NCBI RefSeq assembly: GCF_016545825.1
Contig: NC_052619.1
Span: 70,442,115-70,506,114 of the forward strand
Origin: Eucalyptus grandis
Lineage: Eukaryota; Streptophyta; Magnoliopsida; Myrtales; Myrtaceae
DNA: 64,000 nucleotides
Direction of reading: 5' to 3'
Position 1 is the stretch's first letter, and every line of letters begins with the position of its first letter. The notes under the pieces were generated by a model. It worked only from the letters and a program-made list of their open reading frames with translations. It was not told the DNA's origin and did no database searches. The position numbers and the translations under genes are program-made. Shown piece after piece: positions 46,600-57,389 of this stretch.

Positions 46600-47700
46600 A
46601 AGATTTTGACTTTCGAAATGGTGGCTCGGAGGAAAAATACGGAATCATCGGCGAAAAATAGGTGCGATAAGATAGGACAGTCTCTATTGAATTGAACCCC
46701 CTTAAGATGACCTATAGACACTTGAGAGATAGATGCGAGATAGGGCATTGGCTATTAAAATGAAGAGGTATGGAGAGAGGGGATCACCTTGGCGCAGTCC
46801 TCTAGTGGGCTTAAAATAAGGAAGATGTTCACCGTTAAATCTAATTTGAAGGAAAGCGTAGTGACACAAGCCATGACCCGAGAAACCCACTTAGAGTGAA
46901 AGCCCAAATGATTTAAATAGGCTGCCAAAAAGTCCCATTCAACCCGATCATAGGCCTTCGCATATCATTTTTAGCATAAAATTGAAACGTTTCTTGCATG
47001 CCCTTACTCGAAATTGATGCATGACTTCTTGCACCACCATAATGTTGTCCCGAATCGACGGTTGCTAATAAATGTTTGCTTGCTCATTTGATATCAAAGA
47101 GGATAACCATGGTTTAAGTCGATTGGCCATTATCTTGGAAATGATCTTGTAAGCAAAGTTACAAAGACTAATAGGACGGTATTGTTCAATGCTTTCGGAT
47201 GCTTTGAACTTTAGGGATTAGGGCTATAATCGTTCTCGTTAAGTCTGGTAGGCATACTTCCTGTATCAAAAAAATCTTGGACCGTTTGAATAACCGATGA
47301 TTTTATAACATTCCAGTGATGCCGATAGAAGAGTCCAGGAAGGCCATCAGGACCGGGAGACTTTGAAGCTCCCAATTGCGGGTTGCTTGGTAAATTTCCT
47401 CTTCGTGATCTTTCTCATCAAATGATTATTTATTTCAAAGAGTTACCACCGGCGGACATTGTAGAAAAGGTTGAAAATCCCGATTGCCCACAGATCGATA
47501 TAGCCGAGAGAAGAAACCCCGAGTAAGTTCTTTAAGCGATCGGTTCTCGAATCCACCGATGATTAGTATCTAGAAGCATTGTAATTCGATTTATTTGTCG
47601 TCGTTGCATAGTAGAAGCATGAAAAAACTTTGAATTATGGTCTCCCCATTTCAACCAATTAATACGGGAACGCATAGCCCAGAATTGTTCCTCTCGAGTC
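46600..47700 (-). pseudogene. LINE reverse transcriptase domain, broken
   Basis: GLRQGDPLSPYLFILIAN is read at about 46740-46800 and the catalytic box appears as FADD at about 46637-46655. Both are diagnostic of plant LINE RT. Frame breaks separate them. Confidence 0.85.
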
Positions 47701-48139
47701 CATAATTGATGAATTTCACATCGGATTGCATGAGCTTGCTCTTTATCCCCTCTTTGATAAACGGTCGATTAATGATTGATTGCGTTGAGAATGCAAATGA
47801 GAGATACGCTGGTGATTCTGCTGAACCTTTTTTCGCTCCGGCTAGATAATCGGAGAGCAAATCCCGTAACTTCGGAAGCAATGAGGTACTACCATTGTCC
47901 CATGTCTTTGAAACTATGTCGTGACACTCATGATCTAGGTTCCAGAAAGCTTCGTAGTGAAACATTTTTGTACGTCTGACAGATGGGGGACGCGCTTGCA
48001 ACAGCAAAGGCGTGATCCGAGCCCACAGGAGGTAAAGCATAAACTTCGCGAAGGGAAAGACGTCGGCCAATCCCAGAACAAAACGCCCGATCTAACTTCT
48101 CCTTTACAAGATCATCCCCTTCACGGTGATTGGACCAGT

Positions 48140-48674
48140 AAATTCACAGCCTTTTGTGTAGTTCTAGAAGGGCACAATCATTAATTAGGTTCCGAAAAGA
48201 GGTCATTCTCGAAGTGGATGCAGGTCTCTTACCCATCTTCTCCCAGGGAGAAAGGAAATCATTAAAGTCACCAAGACAGATCCAAGGTAAATGATTGGCA
48301 GCATGTATAATTATGATAGTATCCCGAACTCTTGACGGAGTTGATATGATGGGGAGCATGCAAGCAAGTGATATGCGTAGAGACAAGTTCGAGGATCACG
48401 GGCAATGAAATCAACAACCGATCATCCAAATGAACAAGAGAAACTTCAAAAGTGTCATTCCAAAACAGAGCGAGGCCTCCTTGAAGCCGACGGGGTCCTT
48501 CATATAAGAGTGAGTGAAATGTAACTTCCGCTGTATCCTATTCACAAAATTCTGATTATGCTTCGTTTCCATTAAGAACAAAATATCGGGCTTATCACAG
48601 GCTATCATCGCCTTTAAGGCTTGAATTGTCAGGGGATTGCCCAATCCCTGACAATTCCAAGAGAGAAGATTCAT
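48140..48674 (-). pseudogene. LINE endonuclease domain, broken
   Basis: Begins MNLLSWNCQGLGNP, the standard start of the plant LINE ORF2 endonuclease, with ILFLMETK downstream and a catalytic GDFND box near 48270. A frame change separates the pieces. Confidence 0.85.
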
Positions 48675-49360
48675 TTGGAACCCGGTGGCTGTTGAGGGCC
48701 ACCGCCAAAGCCCGAAGATCGGAAAAGTTGCCTCAAAAACTGGGGCATCCAAAAGAAGGGACTCATCCATACCGTAGATGAAGGAAAGGTCACATCATAA
48801 GGTGCATAGCGTTTAGATTTTTTACTAGAGCCCCCAAGAGACAGAGGACGAGTGATCTTAGATCGCATTCTTTGTTTATCCACCGTACAGGCTGAGTAGC
48901 TTTCATCTTGTCTCGCTGCAGGGACGAGATCCGTAGTAATAACAGGGATTGACAACATTCAAGCGCCCGGAGAAGGTTCGTGTTGTATACCAGATTCAAA
49001 GTTACATCCACCTTGGGAATAGATGGAAGAGCGAGGAGTGCGATCGGAAATGGAGGAGGAGTTTCGAGTGTACGCTTTCGTCCATTGTCTCACTAGGGGA
49101 TTTAGGTTGATAAAAGCATCCCAAAGTATGGACTAAATTGTTTAAGCTCTGCTCTCGGCCAAGGTCCATAGATCATCGTGGCACGCCGTCAAATTGGGAT
49201 TCATCATAAGGAACCTCCGGACATGAAGCAGACATAATGCCCGAGACGTCCACAAGAGTAATGGTAATGTGACAACCGCTCATACCGAAAATCCAACCAG
49301 AGAGTTTTTCCTTCAATACTTATGAGTTTGCCATTTTTCAAAGGTGCTTTCAAATCTAAT

Positions 49361-49871
49361 TCAATCCGTATTCTTGCGAGAGTTATCGGTTTTCACATCC
49401 CGAACTTTGCCTAAGCGAGAGACAGCTCTACGCAGAATATGAGGAGAAGTCCACTCCAAAGGTAATCCAACAACATGCACCCAAAACATACACTTACTAA
49501 AATCATAATGTTGCAAAGGAGTGATGGGTTGCCATGGGCGAAGATTAACCAAGTGGCCAGAAAACAGCCAAGGGCTCCCATCCAAGACACGCCTTCGCTC
49601 TAATTCATTTCGAAATTTGATTATATACAGCCTCAGATCTCTTTGGAGTAATCTCTACATGTTCGATTCTCCGGGCTTTCTTCATTGCAACTTGAAATGC
49701 TGATATGTTGTGAAGGATTAGTAAAAACATTACCCACCAAGATAAGACGACAATCGTGCAGTTTGGCCGAGGAAGGAAGATCATCCTGCACCTCCGGCTC
49801 CCGTTCGAGCATAGTTGACCCAGCTGTTTGCATAGAGAAGCAATTCTCGAGGTATCGTCCCTTTCATCCAT
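49361..49871 (-). pseudogene. LINE ORF1 (DUF4283 gag-like), broken
   Basis: GSPWLFSGHLVNLRPW and FWVHVVGLPLEW are hallmarks of the plant LINE gag-like DUF4283 protein. Adjacent frames continue it with breaks. Confidence 0.8.
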
Positions 49872-51209
49872 TGATGTAAGAACCGAAGAACACTAGGATA
49901 GATTATTTGTAGAAAGTAGGACCGAAACTAAGGATTGCAAGGGTTGCATGTTACGGATCGGCTACATGCAAAGCTGGAAAATCAGAAGTGAAGAGATAAT
50001 GAGGAAAAACTCCGAACGAGAATAAGGTGAGGACTGGAAGTATAGGAAGAAGATGTGCATGCAGAAGAGTGAAAGAAGAACGGATACAATTAAGGTAGAA
50101 GTAGCGACGAGCTCCGAAAGTGCAAAAGGAAAGCACAGATCGACGAAGAACGGTTGAAGATGAAGACATGGCGAATATCTCGACCTAGACGCGAGAGAAA
50201 ACTCTAACATGGGCGAGAGAAATTCAGAGTAGTTGCTAGATTTTGTGAAAAAAAATTGATATGTCAAAAAATTTGTGTGTGACATTGAAATATCCAAATT
50301 TGTATTTTGGATAACACATTTACCCTTCCATAGGGTTTTGTTAAAAATCCCTATTAAATTTTTTGACATAATGCTCGCATAGTGCCATATTAGTAAAAAC
50401 TAAAATTCAAGTTATTGTGCATCGTCTTCAACCTCACGATCGCTTGGCCAAAGCTCTTTTGGCACTCGTCTGTAGCTGCCCACTGCTGCTTCGATCTCTG
50501 GGAGCATTCGTTAGCTACTAGCCATGGCAGCCGCAAGATCTTGCAACCGCCATGGCTGCTCGAATTCGAAGCTTGGGCACGCGTAAAATCTTGGTCCTCA
50601 AGAGTGTCTTAAAAAAATCGGGGCTGGTTGCGCGTAAAAAACTAAAATTCAAGTTATTGTTTGCTTTGAACGCCACCAGGTGTTTTTAACAAAACTTTGA
50701 CAAAGGAGACAGCAAATAATTTATCGATTCTGAACGAGACTTTCTGTTCAGATGGGTCCGCAAGCACTTATCTGACTGGAGGAATAGGCCCTCGTTTCAA
50801 AAGGATTTTATCTTCCACAAAATGTTGTCTCCGAATTGAGCGGCGTGCAATTGATGTTACGGTCAAATGAGTTGAATAAGCCATCAACCAAAGACTTTCC
50901 ATCTCTAATCCAATTTGAATGGTCCAGCTTCGAGCTCGAGCGGCCATGGCAGTCACGAAGCTAGATCCAACCTTGAAGTTCGCAGCCACCATGGCCAACA
51001 ACTACGACAAATGCTCCCGGAGTCTAAGCCGCATTGGGCCATGACAATGCAATGACGGACAAGTGTTAGAGACGAGATTAAAGATGATGAATGGTAACTC
51101 GTAATGAATAGTAACTTAAAATTTAGTTTTCTTTTTAAAATTTTTAGATACAATGTTACGTGAGGATTTTTAATAGAATCTTTAAAAATGGTAAATGTAT
51201 CACTCGAAT

Positions 51210-51497
51210 ACAAATTTGGAATTTTTAATGTAAAATAATAATAATAATAAAGTAAATGTATCGCAATAGATATAATTTGTGATTTTTTTTTTTTTTTGCT
51301 TTTTTTTTCCCTCAAAAACTTAACCTCGTGGAGTTGTTGGAGTTGTTAATTACAAATTTGGAATTTTTAATGTAAAATAATAATAATAATAATAAAGTAA
51401 ATGTATCGCAATAGATATAATTTGTGATTTTTTTTTTTTTTTGCTTTTTTTTTTCCCTCAAAAACTTAACCTCGTGGAGTTGTTGGAGTTGTTAATT
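51210..51497. repeat. Tandem duplication, two ~142-bp units
   Basis: ACAAATTTGGAATTTTTAAT starts both units (51210 and 51352). They are almost identical, differing mainly in the number of AAT triplets and T's. The unit joins the right end of the fold-back element to 30-40 bp of flanking DNA. Confidence 0.9.
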
Positions 51498-51593
51498 TGA
51501 AAGAAGAAAACGGGATAAGGAGATTTGATTTTTTTTGGGGAAAAAAATTGTCGGAGATTCCACACACAAAACAATCATGTTTTTGTTTTGGCT

Positions 51594-51599
51594 AAAAAA
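51594..51599 (-). terminator. Pol III terminator of tRNA-Leu
   Basis: TTTTTT on the minus strand shortly after the tRNA-Leu 3' end. Confidence 0.7.
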
Positions 51600-51611
51600 G
51601 CATTGGAGGGT

Positions 51612-51619
51612 TGTTGAGA

Positions 51620-51652
<33 letters not shown>

Positions 51653-51692
51653 ACCTTAATCTGGCGCCTTAGACCAACTCGGCCATCTCAAC
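51612..51692 (-). tRNA. tRNA-Leu (AAG)
   Basis: Class II tRNA of 81 nt on the minus strand. Acceptor GTTGAGA pairs with TCTCAAC. A box TGGCCGAGTTGG. Anticodon stem CCAGA/TCTGG with loop TTAAGGT gives anticodon AAG. It has a long variable arm and B box GGTTCAAATCC. No intron, no encoded CCA. Confidence 0.95.
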
Positions 51693-51699
51693 TTGTTGG

Positions 51700-52249
51700 G
51701 AGTAGACTCGACATATAACTACACAACTCTTTGACCGTCGACTCGAACTAGAATAGACCAAGCAAGACATCCTTGAGGTAAAATTTGTTGTGTCCTTTTG
51801 ATTGGCAACTTTAGGTAATCGACAAAGGCGATGAAAAGTCACTGATAGGCGATATAACAGAAAATTACTAAGTATTGAGCCATGAGTATAGACATTTGTA
51901 ACTTGGTTCAATTAATAAAGGAATCAAAGAAAAGTGAAGATCAATGAATCAAGAACAAGATAAGCATTCAATTCACAAAGCCAACAATTTCGATTGCAGT
52001 CATGACCCATTCAATTGCGAAGCCAGCACCATCACTAATTTGCGAGGCCAAAAGTCTTGAAAGTCACGAATGATAATGGTCGAGAAATATGGGCTATCAT
52101 AATAGTTAGGAAGTTGTGGAATAAACCATTGACGTGGGGCTAATTGGTCTAAGGCCCCAAATTAAACAAGTAAAGACAGGTCGAGTAAAAGGAAGATTTC
52201 GTGATGGCGTATTCATGAAAACAAAGCCTAACTTCGGGGGGGCTTTGTT
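51700..52249. other. Intergenic, no gene
   Basis: No recognisable feature beyond the tRNA-Leu upstream region. Confidence 0.4.
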
Positions 52250-52790
52250 TGCTTCGTAGGAAAATGTTTTTCCTCATTTTCCAACGTTAAATTTGTTTAG
52301 AAAAATGAGTGAATGGAAAATATTTTGCTAGTTAATAAAAGATCTATGCTTTAACTTAGGCTTATGATTCCATTCTTAAAAGGTCGAAAATAATTTTCAA
52401 AAAATATGACTAGATATCATCAATACTTTGGGTGCAAAGCTTTACGCATGGGCATGGAAACTCAATGCTGATTCTCGAGACACAGCATTCAAGATCAAGT
52501 CTTCGGCTCTGAGCTCAGTCCATCGAGGCCGGTCCATTGGCTCATGCTTGGGATCCTAGTGTTCATGCTTGGATCTTGACACCGTCTCTTGGATCCATTG
52601 AAGTAGTGCCTAGACTTCGATTTCCATGCCCTACTCCCAAATGCCTATGTCTAATGTCCTGGCACTGGGGCCGGGTCCGAAGGGTCAAGCGTGGAATCCC
52701 AGTCCGAGTCTGGGTCCTGCCTCAAGTCTACAAAGGTTGTCCTGGATCCATCGAGGCAGGACCGGATGCCGCCGGTCCGAGTGACTGAAA
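52250..52790. mobile_element. Second degenerate-repeat element (truncated)
   Basis: The left edge (GGAAAATGTTTTTCCTCATTTTCCAAC in pieces; TTTAGAAAAATGAGTGAATG) matches 8590-8645. It is followed by GC-rich degenerate repeats (GGATCCTAGTG, CCATTGAAGTAGTGCC, TACAAAGGTTGTCC) like those at 8750-9600. No right flank is seen; it passes straight into the PME 3'-flank duplication. Confidence 0.5.
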
Positions 52791-53720
52791 AAGCAAAGCA
52801 TATACAATGCGATGCCCTTCAGCTCGTCACGCCTCCTATTGGCTTTTGATTGGATGAACTTCTTCCATCTTTATCCCGTGATTTAAGGAATCAGCCGGTC
52901 CCAGCGATTGAAGTTGACGTCGGTCAAGATTCCCAGGGGAAACGTCGTCGAGGTAACACGTCACGAGACAGTTCTCGCCATTTGGAAAGCCAAGCCACAA
53001 CGTCTAGAGTCTCGTTCACTAAACTCCAAACGGACAACCTTATCGCTCGTTGTCACTTGATACCCGTTCGAGAAATCTCGGACGGACCGAACGGTCCAGC
53101 CGTTCCCTGTCAATTCGGCCAGACGCTCCTGCCATCAGCGATGATCGTAAAAACCTTCACGCGCATCCGAGGAACAGACACGTGTGCCTCACGCCCATGC
53201 CCAAAAGAGCCGTTTCCCACTCTTTTCAGGGTTAAAAACATGGCCTCGTCCCATTATCCATTTCCAATCCACCAACTTTCTGTGGCAGCGAATGGAAGGA
53301 AGAGATCATTGTCATCCTTTTCATTTTTGCCTACAAGTAAAGCAAGATGCATGCTTTCCCATGTCACCAAAGCAATAGCCCCATAGTCCCATGCTTCCAC
53401 TACTGATTAGTGGTCGGTCTAGTGCCGTCCGCACAGATAAATATAAACACCAGCACGGCACGCCACATACAGACAAAACTATGTATGTAGTGATTCTTTG
53501 CTTCCTGCTTTCTTCATCCAATGGTAGGAAAAGGGAATACCTTCAAAACCCATCGTTGCTTGAGACATCAAACAGTTGCATCCAGCAATGAGGAACCAAA
53601 AGGTACCAGACATTAATCATCAGATCAGACAAAGCATTATAGAAGAAAAGGGTCTGTAGATCCAAACTCTGCTGTCTGCTCTATTCGTGAATTGAACACA
53701 TCCTTCAATGGACAATGTAA
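52790..53720. repeat. PME 3'-flank duplication, copy 1
   Basis: Long stretches match 62265-63535, for example AAAGCAAAGC(A/G)TATACAAT, GAACTTCTTCCA, TTTATCCCGTGATTT, CCAAACGGACAAC, CATCAGATCAGACAA and GGGTCTGTAGATCC. Copy 1 has about 170 bp (53390-53560) absent from copy 2. No protein is conserved between the copies. Confidence 0.85.
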
Positions 53721-53917
53721 CTCCAATCACACAGAATGGTAACTAGACTAAAATCAGCCGATGCCGCTGATTGATTTTAATGAAAATAGAGAACTTTGAT
53801 GACTTTCATGTACATCGATCGGGTGAGAACTGTGGTCTTGTGGGTTCGAAAAACTCCCCATCTCACTCTCTAAACTAGTTATCTTGACCTTATTAACTTT
53901 CTTTCCATCGTCTCGGA

Positions 53918-56020
53918 TCAAGAAGAGGTTGGAATCCACTCGTCTCCTTGGATGAAACTCTTCACCGAATATGTATTGACATGTTCGGCCGGGACCTGAC
54001 TGCTCCACGACACTCTGCTCGACCTCTCGGACCCTGGCCCCGTGTTCTTGAACTCCCCGTAGTAGAGGGTCTTCAGGGCGAAATCCCCGCTCCATGGCAT
54101 CCAGCCCTGAGGCGTGATCAGGGCCTCGAGGTTGCACTCGATGAAGACCGTCCTTGAGTACTCCTTCCACGGCCTCCCCAGGAAGTTCTTGTGCTTGTCG
54201 GGCTTGCTCCGGTACAGGGCCATGTACTCCTCAGTACCATTGACCAAGCAGTTCTGGAACACAAAGCCCGTCGACTGCGCGGGGTCGGTCCGGCCATGGG
54301 CTGTGACAGCGTTGTTCTCGCCCTTCTCGGGCTTGACCTGCCGGGGGCGGACCAGAATCTGGCAGTCCTGGAAGTAGGAGGCCGAGTTCCCGAAGATGAA
54401 GTCTACATTGCCCTCGATGTGGCAAGACTTGTAGTACTGCCGGAGGGCGTGGGCGTAGAGCGTGTCTTGGTTTCCCAGGAACTCGCAGTTCTCGATGACC
54501 GAGAAATCGCTGTCCGACAGGAATGCCACCGCCTGGTGGGCGTCTGGACCCGCAGTGTTCTGGATCGTGAGCCCGGTCGCCATGAATCCGTCGCCAACCA
54601 CTCCTGCAACAAAATCGACAATGTCAGATTGATGGTCCTCCACAAATTGCAATAGCACCCAATGCCAATTTCAGTTCACATTGGGCATATTTTAACAAGA
54701 TTCATTTATCATGAACCTAAAATTTGGTACCGGAAGTGAGAAAAGTCCCTCTCAAAAGATAAAGAAAAGTGCCAATTTTCTTAAAACCCCATAAGACATG
54801 GACAAGCCTTGAGGCACATGCCATGTCCCATGTCGCATCACGACAAGAATTAATGATCGAAATTCCAACTTGAATAAAAGAACAATTCCCACTAGATCTT
54901 GTCAATCTCCCAGAAAATTTAAGAGGCGAATCACTAGTAAAATACCAGAAGATTGCTTTAAAAATACTTCTAATTGATCGAAAACATTCCGCATTAGAAC
55001 TAAAATATATTAATAAATTATCGAAAAACGAACGGAAGCTCACCGACGGTGGCGGTGTTGTAGGTGGAGACCCCCGGTTGGCCCACGTTCGAGGACCCGG
55101 TGATGACGGTTTTGCCCATGCCGTCCCCCAGGAACACCAAGTTCGTCTTCTCGAACGGGACCCTCACCGTCTCCTCGTACACCCCTTCCTTGATGTGGAT
55201 CACGAACCTCTTCCCTCCGCCGACGTTCTTCGGCGCGGCGTCGACGGCGGCCTGCACCGTCGCGTAGCACCCGCTGCCCCCGTCCTTGCACACCGTCGCG
55301 TCCGCCTTCAGGCCCGCGGGGACCCCGCCGTCGAACCCCAGGCCCGACGCCCCCCCGCCGCCGACGACGCCGTCCTCCCAGAAGTCGTCGCGCTCCGTCG
55401 CCGGCGGCTTCCACGCCGCCGCGTCCTTCCCGAACCGGTCGTACGAGACCAGCATGCTGAGGGCGTTGCTGGTCAGCATCGTGAGCGTGTTCAAGAACGC
55501 CATGGTCCGGTCGACCTCGCTCGTGTCGTTGGCGTACTTGAGGGCCGACCAGCAGTCGTACTGGTAGAGCAGCGCGGCGGAGAGCCAGGCGCGGCCGTCC
55601 TTGGTGCGGCCGCCGGGGATCGCCTCCCCCACCGTCGACTCCGTCCGGCGGCGGGAGTTGGCGAGGACCTCGATGCAGTTCTTGGCGGCGAGGGTGCGGT
55701 TGACGTTGCCGGCGGAGGAGGAGAGGATGGAGTCGACCATGGACTGGGCGTTGGCGAGGTTGTCGGAGGAGATCTGGATGGCGGAGAGGATGACGTCGAG
55801 AGAGGAGGGGGAGGCGGAGGGGAGGCGGTAGGGCTGGGAGGCGCAGAGGTCGGGGAACCTGGTGGACTTGCAGGCCTGCTGGATCGCCGGGGAGGAAGAG
55901 GAGGAGGAAGGGGAATGCGGGAGAGGGGGATTTGGAGAGGTGGGTATGGCGGGAGGAGGCGGAGGAGGGGGAGAGGAGGAGGGAGAGGGAGAGGAGGGAG
56001 AGGAGGAAGAGGGAAGCCAT
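53918..56020 (-). CDS. PME51: Pectin methylesterase with PMEI pro-domain (PME51), frame break near start
   Basis: Second secreted pectin methylesterase, closest to PME51. Two exons: 56020-55044 and 54603-53918 (stop TGA), with a 440-bp phase-1 intron in TATV|GVVGDG, as in the gene at 38408. A signal peptide ([20 protein letters not shown]) is followed by the PMEI region with [16 protein letters not shown] and YDCW cysteines. The enzyme keeps HQAVAF, GNQDTLY, VDFIFG and LGRPW, so all catalytic residues are present; about 553 residues. Oddity: the signal peptide is one frame off from the PMEI domain. Exon 1 has one base too many (977 nt where 976 fits), somewhere in the TCC-rich stretch ~55890-55945. 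No alternative ATG gives a signal peptide in the enzyme's frame. Either a sequence error or a disabling mutation. Confidence 0.92.
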
Positions 56021-56750
56021 GGAAACGCAGAGGAAGGAGGGGGTGGGCTTGAAGGGGAGAAGGAGAGAGGAGGCGGCTTTTATAGGCGATCTCCTGGAGG
56101 CGAAGGGGAGTGTCATGGCGTTATGGTGCAGTTGGGAGTGGGGGAGGGGTGGGGGGGAATTTGGATGGTAGTGATTTGGAAGAACATGGAAAGAGATGGT
56201 GGAAAGAGATGGCGGGTCGATGGGGGCGGTTCACGAGAGGAATTGGAGTCACGGGTTGTTGGCTTTCTTTGGCGATGGAGTTTGGGAAGCCCACGGATTC
56301 ACTGTTCGATGTTCACGCCCGAGGGAGAGAGATCGAGAGAGGCAGAGAGAGGAGGGTTTGCAGGAGGGCTGCGAACCCCTAATGAAAAATGGATAATGAG
56401 CTGCCTCACCATTTATCCCAGCCACCTAGCATTCGGTCTAGGATTGTCCTCTTATGTTTTCACTCCTTTTCATCTCTCTTTCGATGTTACTGTTGCTTGA
56501 CGGTAATCTTTTGGAAGGCTTGGGAATTTCGATAGCAAAAACCTTCTCAACAAAACTTATCAAATGCCATTTTTTTATGCTTTAGTTTAAGCCAAATTAG
56601 ATCTCACACCCCCATCTGATTTGTTTTTCCGTCCCTTGCTGCTTACCGGAAGTCGTGCAATCCACCCAGATTTGAATTGATGGGCAGGAGCATCGCATGA
56701 TCATCAAATCAAATTAGGACCACACTTTTTCCACCCTTTTTAATTAAAGT
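56021..56750. other. Upstream region of the second PME
   Basis: Purine-rich leader and promoter of the minus-strand PME (CT-rich on its strand). Open frames here are antisense by-products. Confidence 0.4.
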
Positions 56751-57072
56751 GGATAATGACACAGATAATTCATGAACTTTGGTATGATATATAATGTGAT
56801 TCTTGAACTTTAGTTCAATGTATAATGTATAGTCTTTGAACTGTATAAAAATATTTAATGTTGTTCTTTCATTAATTTAAGATAAGTAATAACATAGAAT
56901 TAAATTCATCATGTATCAAAATTTAATGAACTACATTAAAAAAAAAATTAAAAGTCCATAGGTCATATTATACATTGAATTAAAGTTCATAGACTATATT
57001 AAATAAATTAAAAGTTTAGGGACTACATTGCATATTGAGCTAAAGTTTATGGATTGTTTTGTTATTTTTCCC
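56751..57072. mobile_element. MITE related to 7281-7675
   Basis: The left arm TGGATAATGACACAGATAAT and the inverted right arm GGGAAAAATAACAAAACAAT match the 7281 element's ends. The interior shares AATTTAAG and ACATTGCATATTGAGC-like text. Flanks AATTAAAG and AACTAAGA are a decayed 8-bp duplication at best. Confidence 0.65.
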
Positions 57073-57169
57073 AACTAAGACACTCCTCAATAAAGTGTTC
57101 TAACAATATTTCTCTTTGTGGATCCTACTTTGTAGCATCCCTTGGCTATCCTTCTAAGAAAGTAGTCCC

Positions 57170-57377
57170 CTTTTTTTTTTTTTTTTTTTTTTTGGAGAAG
57201 GAACCGGGCTTGCACGATGACACCTGCGCCGTAAACCCGTGCGACGCGGGAGGAGGACCCACCATCCCCGAGTCACACTTAATACACTGGCAAGACCTCC
57301 CCGGGTTTTGAACCCTTTACCTCCTGGGACCGAGGATCGCGAAGTTCTTATCCAACGGAGCCACCGCGGCCAGTGGT
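57170..57377 (-). mobile_element. tRNA-derived SINE with 8-bp target duplication
   Basis: On the minus strand it starts GGCCGCGGTGGCTCCGTTGG, with an A-box-like TGGCTCCGTTGG. About 50 nt later comes a B-box-like GGTTCAAAACC, then about 110 bp of body and a poly-A tail (the T-run at 57171-57195). GTAGTCCC flanks it at 57162-57169 and 57378-57385. Confidence 0.8.
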
Positions 57378-57389
57378 GTAGTCCCATTT

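Larger units (their letters stand above)
44579..50271 (-). mobile_element. LINE (L1-type) retrotransposon, full length but broken
   Basis: A 5.7-kb minus-strand non-LTR element. The poly-A tail is the T-run at 44579-44592. A 15-bp target duplication TTTGTGTGTGACATT lies at 44564-44578 and 50272-50286. Reading leftwards: a gag-like DUF4283 region (~49870-49360), an apurinic-type endonuclease (~48674-48140), reverse transcriptase (~47700-46600), a zinc-finger zf-RVT region (~45560-45335) and a plant-type RNase H (~45283-44623). The target duplication is perfect, yet all ORFs carry stops and frame changes. Confidence 0.92.
44471..51319. mobile_element. Fold-back element split by a LINE
   Basis: The left arm (44471-44563, resuming at 50272-50430) is inverted relative to the right arm (about 51090-51319). 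The end AAGTTTTGGGAAAAAAAAA and CTCAAATTATA match the reverse complement of the right end, which contains CACAAATTATA and AAGTTTTTGAGGG. The arm also matches on the far side of the LINE (CCAAATTTGTATT, ACATTTACC, AAAAATCC). The GC-richer centre (50430-51060) has GCCATGGC and CGAGC words. Without the LINE it would be about 1.15 kb. No transposase. Confidence 0.65.

Noticed and set aside
52850..53386. 178-codon frame
   Set aside because: Not maintained in the duplicate copy at 62320-62870, so unlikely to be coding.
55078..56052. 324-codon plus-strand frame, and the part of the minus frame 55040-56116 past the signal peptide
   Set aside because: Shadows of the second PME's exon 1; only its signal peptide portion is real.
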